A program made the position numbers and the translations under genes. A stretch of DNA of 64,000 bases, from the NCBI GenBank assembly GCA_002633005.1, contig NMRA01000791.1, positions 69,881-133,880 of the forward strand, written 5' to 3'. Of the stretch, positions 59,301-64,000 are shown piece after piece (the stretch's first letter is position 1; each line of letters opens with the position of its first letter). Below the pieces are notes generated by a model. The model was not told where the DNA came from. It made no database searches and saw only the letters and a program-made list of their open reading frames with translations. Source of the stretch: Phoronis australis. Lineage: Eukaryota; Phoronida; Phoronidae.

Positions 59301-60714
59301 TGTACAAACAAGTTATTTCGAAATATCGACATTTTTTTATTTGTGTTTGAACAGCAGTTAATTTTTCTTATACTATTCCGCCGATAATTTTGATAGATCA
59401 GCTCTTTGATACAAAACTTAATTCTAATAGCAGGTTCGGATGAATTAAAAGGTTTTGTGCAATAAAAAAATCTCACTGCCATGTTTTTAAATTTAGACTT
59501 TATGAAATGTTCAAGTTTATACACGTAAACTTTCGCCGACTTCGAGTTACCCTTTGGAGTCCACGAGCCGTCGAGTGCGTAAACCTCATGGGTGCGGCCT
59601 CGGCGTTGTTCACACCAAAAATGTACACTATTCACCATCGCCAAACAATTAGTGTGCCCAAAACTGAACCACGATAGTAATCGATGACTACACTCCTGTG
59701 GATTGGGCAGTTAACTACACTGCCAGTCAGCTCAGACAGGAAGCCGGTTTACTCAACATGTCATCCCCGTCGTCAGTTGCGCCTGGCCAAGATATCCCGA
59801 CGGGACCTCCAGCGTTCTCCTTTGACAAAAACCGTCTGTCGTGAGCAAAGTTTCACAAAAACAATCCATTTGATTTTAATTGGAATTTCTCTGAATTTTC
59901 GTTCCAGGGGTTTCTCTTCGCCCAGAACCGAATAAACATTGGTACTCACACGCGCACATGATCGCCTCAGTGGAAACCCGGTCTGGTCCTATTGTAGTTT
60001 GATTGCATCTGAATAAACCGAGAACATAGCATAATCTTTTTGTGGGTTTATGAACACATCTGTTGTCACTAGAATAAAAAAACTCAAAAAAGTATCACAG
60101 GATCGACTTCAAAGTAGTATGGAGGGCTTGACACTATCTTATATTCACCACTCTATTGTCGCAGGACGTTGACGTCATCGCTTTCAATGTCTCCACCTTC
60201 CATACAGGTTAACGCGACCTGTCGACCCGGTGCGGTGGACACAGCACGAGGTGATTCAAACACAGGCTGATTAAAATGAAATAGAAAACGGCTTTAAATT
60301 GGGTGGTACATGCCTTTAAGAATAATATCTACTTTCGTTTTCAGTACGTATACACGCCTATGTACGACGCACACATTTCTTGGATTGCTAAATATATGTA
60401 CACTGGCTCTAAATTTCGTTTTAGATGTTATAGATGAGGTTGAAATATTCAAGATGAAGTGACAACCCTTACCGATGATAGATATCAGTTGTTCTCCGTG
60501 AGCCTCGTACACTCTAAACGTTAATAATTTGATTCATAAATATACCATTGATTCAAATACCCCATTGTATTGCAGATAAATACACATCGGATCAGAAGGC
60601 AAAAGTCTTTGCAGGCATTGCAAAGTTGAGACAGGCAACTTGTTTAAATTTCATTCACTATCAGTCTAGCACCCCCAATGAGCCCTATGTGAGGTTTTCA
60701 AGAGGAGGAGGTGG
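46467..60714 (+). CDS. gene C: 5' part of a third astacin paralogue
   Basis: Proposed exons are 46467-46535, 58937-59267 and 60576-60714. They encode the signal peptide, propeptide, RKKR site and the first part of the astacin domain, all open and in phase. The rest, including the zinc site, lies beyond the window; in B it starts 2.4 kb after the third exon, but here a LINE of more than 2.6 kb intervenes. Whether C is an intact gene cannot be judged. Exons 2-3 with their introns are close to those of B, so the duplication is young. Confidence 0.65.
47105..47300. repeat. AG and CA simple repeats around an assembly gap
   Basis: AGAGAT units on both sides of 42 Ns (47129-47170), then a CA run at about 47268-47297. 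Confidence 0.95.
47900..48190 (-). pseudogene. GIY-YIG endonuclease fragment
   Basis: The minus strand reads SYVVYQLNCSDC, a stop, then FYMGMTNRILSIRVKEH, matching 'vVY.l.C..C..fYiG.T.R.l..R..EH' of GIY-YIG nucleases in Penelope-like elements. It follows the integrase tail with no clear border. Confidence 0.55.
48200..49010 (-). mobile_element. decayed Ty3/Gypsy-type integrase
   Basis: In order on the - strand: an HHCC finger (GHPGIRRMKNELREAYL then CAACEDLDKSA), the catalytic core (IDIDITVPFA, ILAAIDYHSSFP, VPDHGPQFTS), and a C-terminal stretch with VKKSNYHKGLSPWLTPLEVV. Frameshifts and a stop in the finger show it is dead. No LTRs or RT were found nearby. Confidence 0.65.
49255..51215. repeat. 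segmental duplicate of 4108-6060
   Basis: Collinear match to the A-B intergenic region, for instance 'ctgcggctgacaactt' and 'gataatatctagctcc'. It holds no gene. It lies in intron 1 of gene C if 46467 is the real first exon. Confidence 0.85.
51216..52776 (+). mobile_element. 1.56-kb DNA transposon with long inverted repeats
   Basis: The ends TAGTCAGGTT...AACCTGACTA open inverted repeats of about 150 bp. The corresponding empty site is near 6060-6075. The target duplication is TA-rich, probably TA, but the edge is ambiguous by two bases. The + strand keeps a C-terminal coding piece: LKQHVLRAFIQARVWGQA (near 51815), then LPAPEAIIEMVRCHCK and a short cysteine run (near 51955-52110). This resembles the cysteine tail of the 36386-40447 element. 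Internally deleted, non-autonomous. Confidence 0.75.
52777..53942. repeat. segmental duplicate of about 6070-6690
   Basis: Resumes the match after the transposon ('gacctgaacatccgcg') and carries about 500 bases not in the first copy. It stops at the single N at 53943. No gene. Confidence 0.7.
53950..54440 (-). repeat. inverted third copy of the 4750-5160 repeat
   Basis: Its reverse complement reads CAGCACAGCCCAGACAGG, then 'gagattag', and 'ttaccagacgta', matching 4750-5160 and 49895-50270. It sits where the promoter and exon 1 would be by comparison with gene B. Confidence 0.75.
55756..57131. mobile_element. 1376-bp non-autonomous DNA transposon
   Basis: TA target duplication (55754-55755 and 57132-57133). 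Termini CAGTACAGCCACTGAATT repeat inverted, 26 bp with one mismatch. Gene B lacks it at 8755. Both subterminal zones hold clusters of TCACG (six on the left, ten on the right) and CTCCGG, perhaps transposase binding sites. No coding potential. Confidence 0.8.
55968..56015. repeat. perfect 21-bp stem hairpin
   Basis: Arm ATAATGTCTTTGACACTTGTC, six-base loop GTTTCG, exact inverse arm. Inside the 1376-bp transposon. Confidence 0.9.
58937..59267 (+). CDS. gene C exon 2: propeptide and start of astacin domain
   Basis: 331 nt with the same borders and phase as gene B exon 2, reading [19 protein letters not shown] and [18 protein letters not shown]. There are about a dozen amino-acid changes, nearly all in the propeptide, while the first mature strand differs at one residue. 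Confidence 0.8.
59268..60575 (+). other. gene C intron 2
   Basis: Aligns with gene B intron 2 minus about 850 bases. Nothing else seen. Confidence 0.6.
60576..60714 (+). CDS. gene C exon 3: astacin domain
   Basis: 139 nt, TTGCAG to GTAAGT, with the same predicted peptide as gene B exon 3 ([25 protein letters not shown]). Confidence 0.88.
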
Positions 60715-61309
60715 GTAAGTAACGGGAGCGCAACAGAATGATGTTGAACAAGCGATTATTTTCGATACTTTTGATTTATTCAGATCCAATTTCAAATATG
60801 ATCTCTGACAAACTAGAGGTGACACATTGCTCACCTACCACAAAACAATATTAATAAACTTCTTTATTGACTTGTTCACCCAAACTAAATTCTGCCAGTT
60901 GTTATGATCATGACTTCTAAGACATATAAATCTGTTGAGAGATAAAGGAATTAGAAACCTAACACACTTGCTCACAAAACGGTTCTTTGGTTCGAGGTGG
61001 GTGCTGTCTTCCAACGACCGTCAACGTGACCCAAAATAATGGTAACGCGTGCTGATTTACCAGAATTTATGAATGCGCACGTAATACCTCATTGAGTAAA
61101 CACGTCCTTTTAATGACTGAGAAATGACAGGCTGATTAACTGCCTGGTATTGGCCTGTAGTTTACACAGTTTGTTTTGCCAGATGTTTTAACGATTGGGG
61201 TACCCACAGCAGTTTTACATTCAAATTGGTCAGATGATGAGCTCACATTCTCATTTAAAGTTGCTATGAACCTTCAGTTTAACGTCTGATAAAGAACACA
61301 TAACGCTAT

Positions 61310-64000
61310 AATTTTGTTATGTATTTATTATCATTTACAAAGAATTACAAAAAGCAAACAAACAAATAAGTACACTATTCATTCACGCATGCACACCTCA
61401 GTAAGACCATTCTCATATCTCGTTTAAAGTAAATATCTTCTACATGAAGTTAAAATGAACAATAAATTTTTCCCATTTTGCAGAGAAGCTGTCATATACA
61501 AAGTTTTTATGTGCATTTAATTTTTCAGCATTATAGTATTCATAAGTTTTTGTAACGAACTTGAGAAAATTAGGTATATTTTTGTGACATCTCGTAAGAC
61601 AGACAGTTGGGAAGCTGAATGCCACACTTTTGAAGTAGCTTTCCGAATTCTTCCCAGAAATCTTGTACAAAGCTACATTCCCTAAAAAGGTGTGACAGCG
61701 TCTATGGAGCTTTATTATAGAAGGAACATAGATCAGAATCCCTAACACATATCTTGACTAAAAAGGTATTTGATACAATAATTCTATGTAGCATTTATAA
61801 TTGGAACCATCTAATATGGGGATCCTTTGTAATTTTGTAAGGTAAAGCATATATTTTCTTCCAATCTCCTAGCTCTATTTCCCATTTACACTCTGACTTA
61901 GGTTTTTTAACGTTATTAAAGACTGAACAAATACATGTATGTCTACAGCCCTTCAAATCTTTCCGTAAGTGAGTAATTGCTAAAGGCATGCAAGGAGAGT
62001 AGACATTAACACTTTTAAATTTACTTTGAAATAGACTTTTTTGAAACCTTCTTAGAACAGAAACAACACCATTATATTCTACAAAGTTGGTTTTTACGTC
62101 GATCCTATTTTTTATAGTGTTTAGACTAACAAAATCACATCAGAGGTATACATATCTCTAATAAATCTTAAGCCTTTTACAAACCAAGGCTTATAAAAAA
62201 CACCTGTGCCTCCAATCGCCAAGTTACTATTAAACCACAAAGGTTGGTTCAAAAAGTCCTCTTTACTTGAAACAATTATTTTCTTGTAGAAAGATAACAT
62301 ACTTCCAAATACGTCGCGCCAGTAGGAATTACAAATTAGAGTTAACTTCGACTTAATAAAGTCATCTCCAAATGAAGCAAAATTCTTTAAGAACGGGTAG
62401 AGTGATTACAGTAATTCACCACTTTTAGACGCAGGGCTTTCAAGATATCTACGGGCCATAGCGAGTTTTAAAGCTTTGCTGAAAGTATGCACATTGACCA
62501 TTTGAATTCCCCCTTGATAAAGTCCTAAACAGGCCGTAGTTTGTTTAATTTTATCATTACGGGTCTGCCATACAAATCTAAAAAATGTCGTATTCAATTC
62601 ACCCAAGACTTCACTGATGGATTTGGTAAACTTCACAACAAAAAATTAAGTTTAGAAATAGCTAATGTTTTAATTACCGTTACTCTACCAAACGGCGATA
62701 AATTTCGTCAACTCCAACTTTTTAGTAAAGACTTGATCTCAGTTATTCTTGCAGTGAAGCTCTTATGCGTCATACTATCCAACTGAGTGTCAAAACCCAC
62801 CCCCAAAAATCTAAAAGATTTTTTGTCCAAGACAAAATTTCTTTTGTAGGAATCACGTCATTACTACGAGTTTTACTTCCAAACCATATGGCTTTTGTTT
62901 TATCCACATTCACTTGGAGACCGGAGACACTAGCAAACAAATGTAGTACATCCAGTGTGGTAGTCAATGACAAATTCGACCCATCCAACGTAATTAATGT
63001 GTCGTCCGCATATTGCGAAATCAAATATTCCTTATTCCCAGCAACTACACCAGCAATATTTTTATTATTCTTGATTAAATACGCCAAAATCTCCGCGCAC
63101 AATATAAAAATGTAGGGAGACAATGGGTCACCTTGTCTGCAGCCACGCGAAATATTGAACCAAGAAGATGGGTGACCATTTACGACAACACAGGACTTAA
63201 TATTACTGTAAAAGACTTTCACCCACCTTCTGATCGACCAACCAAAATTAAGGAACGATAAAGTTTTTTGAATAAAATTCCACGACAATGAATCAAATGC
63301 TTTCTCAAAATCAATCAGTAAAAGCAATCCAGGTTTGTTAGCTGCCTGGGCATAAAACATTAAATCATATAGCACTCGGATATTTTCGTTCATATTTCTT
63401 CCAGAAACGAAACCTGTCTGGTCCTTACTGATTACTTTTCCCAAAACGGATTTTAACCGTTCAGCTACTGCCGAAGAAGCCAATTTATATGTCACATTGA
63501 GCAAGGATATGGGTCTCCAGTTTTTCAAATAATGTTTACTTTTATCTGCTCCCTTAGGGATGCAGGTGATCACTCCCTCTTTCTGTGTTGAGGATAACTG
63601 GCCAACAGCAAAACCTGTATTAAGTGAGCGAACAACGAAATGTCCAATGTCAGCCCAAAAAAATTTTAAAAATTCCACTGAAAAACCATCAGAGCCTGGG
63701 CTTTTGTTGTTTTTCATTTTTTTCAAGCATTGTGTGACTTCTTCATATGTAAGAAGACCTTCTAATTTTTCTTTTTCCGTCTCATTCAGCTTGGAGACAC
63801 AAACATTATCAAGAAGAGTTTTTAAAGAAGTATTGTTAGTCTGTCTATATTTGTATAGATTTTCATAAAAAGTTTTGGTTTCCTGAATAACCTCTTCTTC
63901 ACTATTGGTTTTAGTATTGTCAGATTTCCACAAAAAAGGCATAAACTTACTTGTGTAATGTCTATTTTCCAAGTGAAGAAAATATTTGGAAGGCTTTTCA
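61310..64000 (-). mobile_element. LINE (L1/Tx1-like non-LTR retrotransposon), 5' end off window
   Basis: A 400-codon frame (63972-62770) carries RT motifs: KSPGSDGFSVEF, NWRPISLLNVTYK, QTGFVSGRNMNENIR, LLLIDFEKAFDSLSW, SRGCRQGDPLSPYIF and QYADDT. A frameshift near 62815 moves the thumb and C-terminus to other frames, with a further piece at 62636-62406 (FFRFVWQTRNDKIKQ, GGIQMVN). The 3' end is near 61310, where the match to gene B intron 3 breaks. Defective, but only a few lesions, so a fairly recent insertion. Confidence 0.85.
62770..63972 (-). CDS. LINE reverse transcriptase fragment
   Basis: The intact part of the LINE RT: fingers, palm with the YADD catalytic site, and early thumb. Its stop results from the frameshift; the in-frame end FWGWVLTLSWIV is off-frame product. 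Confidence 0.85.
   Translation of the reverse strand: MENRHYTSKFMPFLWKSDNTKTNSEEEVIQETKTFYENLYKYRQTNNTSLKTLLDNVCVSKLNETEKEKLEGLLTYEEVTQCLKKMKNNKSPGSDGFSVEFLKFFWADIGHFVVRSLNTGFAVGQLSSTQKEGVITCIPKGADKSKHYLKNWRPISLLNVTYKLASSAVAERLKSVLGKVISKDQTGFVSGRNMNENIRVLYDLMFYAQAANKPGLLLLIDFEKAFDSLSWNFIQKTLSFLNFGWSIRRWVKVFYSNIKSCVVVNGHPSSWFNISRGCRQGDPLSPYIFILCAEILAYLIKNNKNIAGVVAGNKEYLISQYADDTLITLDGSNLSLTTTLDVLHLFASVSGLQVNVDKTKAIWFGSKTRSNDVIPTKEILSWTKNLLDFWGWVLTLSWIV

Noticed and set aside
1-64000. tRNA, rRNA genes or CRISPR arrays
   Set aside because: None seen on either strand; the tandem repeats present are microsatellites or a minisatellite.

Overview
The window is eukaryotic nuclear DNA from an invertebrate animal. 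Coding sequence is split into many short exons with GT/AG borders, introns are AT-rich and about 0.3-4.9 kb long, and the octamer TACATGTA recurs throughout. ShK modules, a P2X7-like cysteine domain and diverse LINE, tyrosine-recombinase and DNA-transposon remnants fit a marine invertebrate. Anthozoan cnidarians and amphioxus both match; I cannot choose between them from sequence alone.

The core is one complete secreted metalloprotease gene on the + strand (gene B, 7303-41956, 24 exons, predicted 1146 aa), flanked by two partial paralogues in the same orientation. The predicted order in B is: signal peptide, propeptide with an RKKR furin-type site, astacin (M12A) catalytic domain, EGF, CUB, EGF, an unrecognised cysteine-free module, TSP1, MAM, three ShK domains separated by Pro/Thr linkers, and a C-terminal F5/8-type C (discoidin) domain. 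All 24 exons join in frame and the total coding length is a multiple of three. Gene A (663-3567) is only the 3' end of a paralogue (ShK, linker, discoidin). Gene C (from 46467 or 58937 past the right edge) is the 5' end of another.

Layout: 1-365 is a P2X7-like coding piece on the - strand. 663-3567 is the gene A tail. 3568-7302 is intergenic with a TATA box at 7125. 7303-41956 is gene B. 42414-49255 is an insertion-rich block with a tyrosine-recombinase element, minisatellite, assembly gap, signal-peptide exon, GIY-YIG fragment and Ty3-like integrase. 49255-61306 repeats the A-B intergenic region and the 5' part of gene B, carrying gene C exons 2 and 3. 61310-64000 is a LINE on the - strand. 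Gene A aligns with the end of gene B, and 4108-14760 aligns with 49255-61306, so the locus is a tandem array with a basic period of about 34 kb.

Because the paralogues align through their introns, they act as empty-site controls and give exact edges for three DNA transposons (36386-40447, about 51216-52776, 55756-57131). The first two encode pieces of one transposase-like protein type that I cannot place in a named superfamily. Domain calls were made by eye from motifs and exon phase; no search was run.
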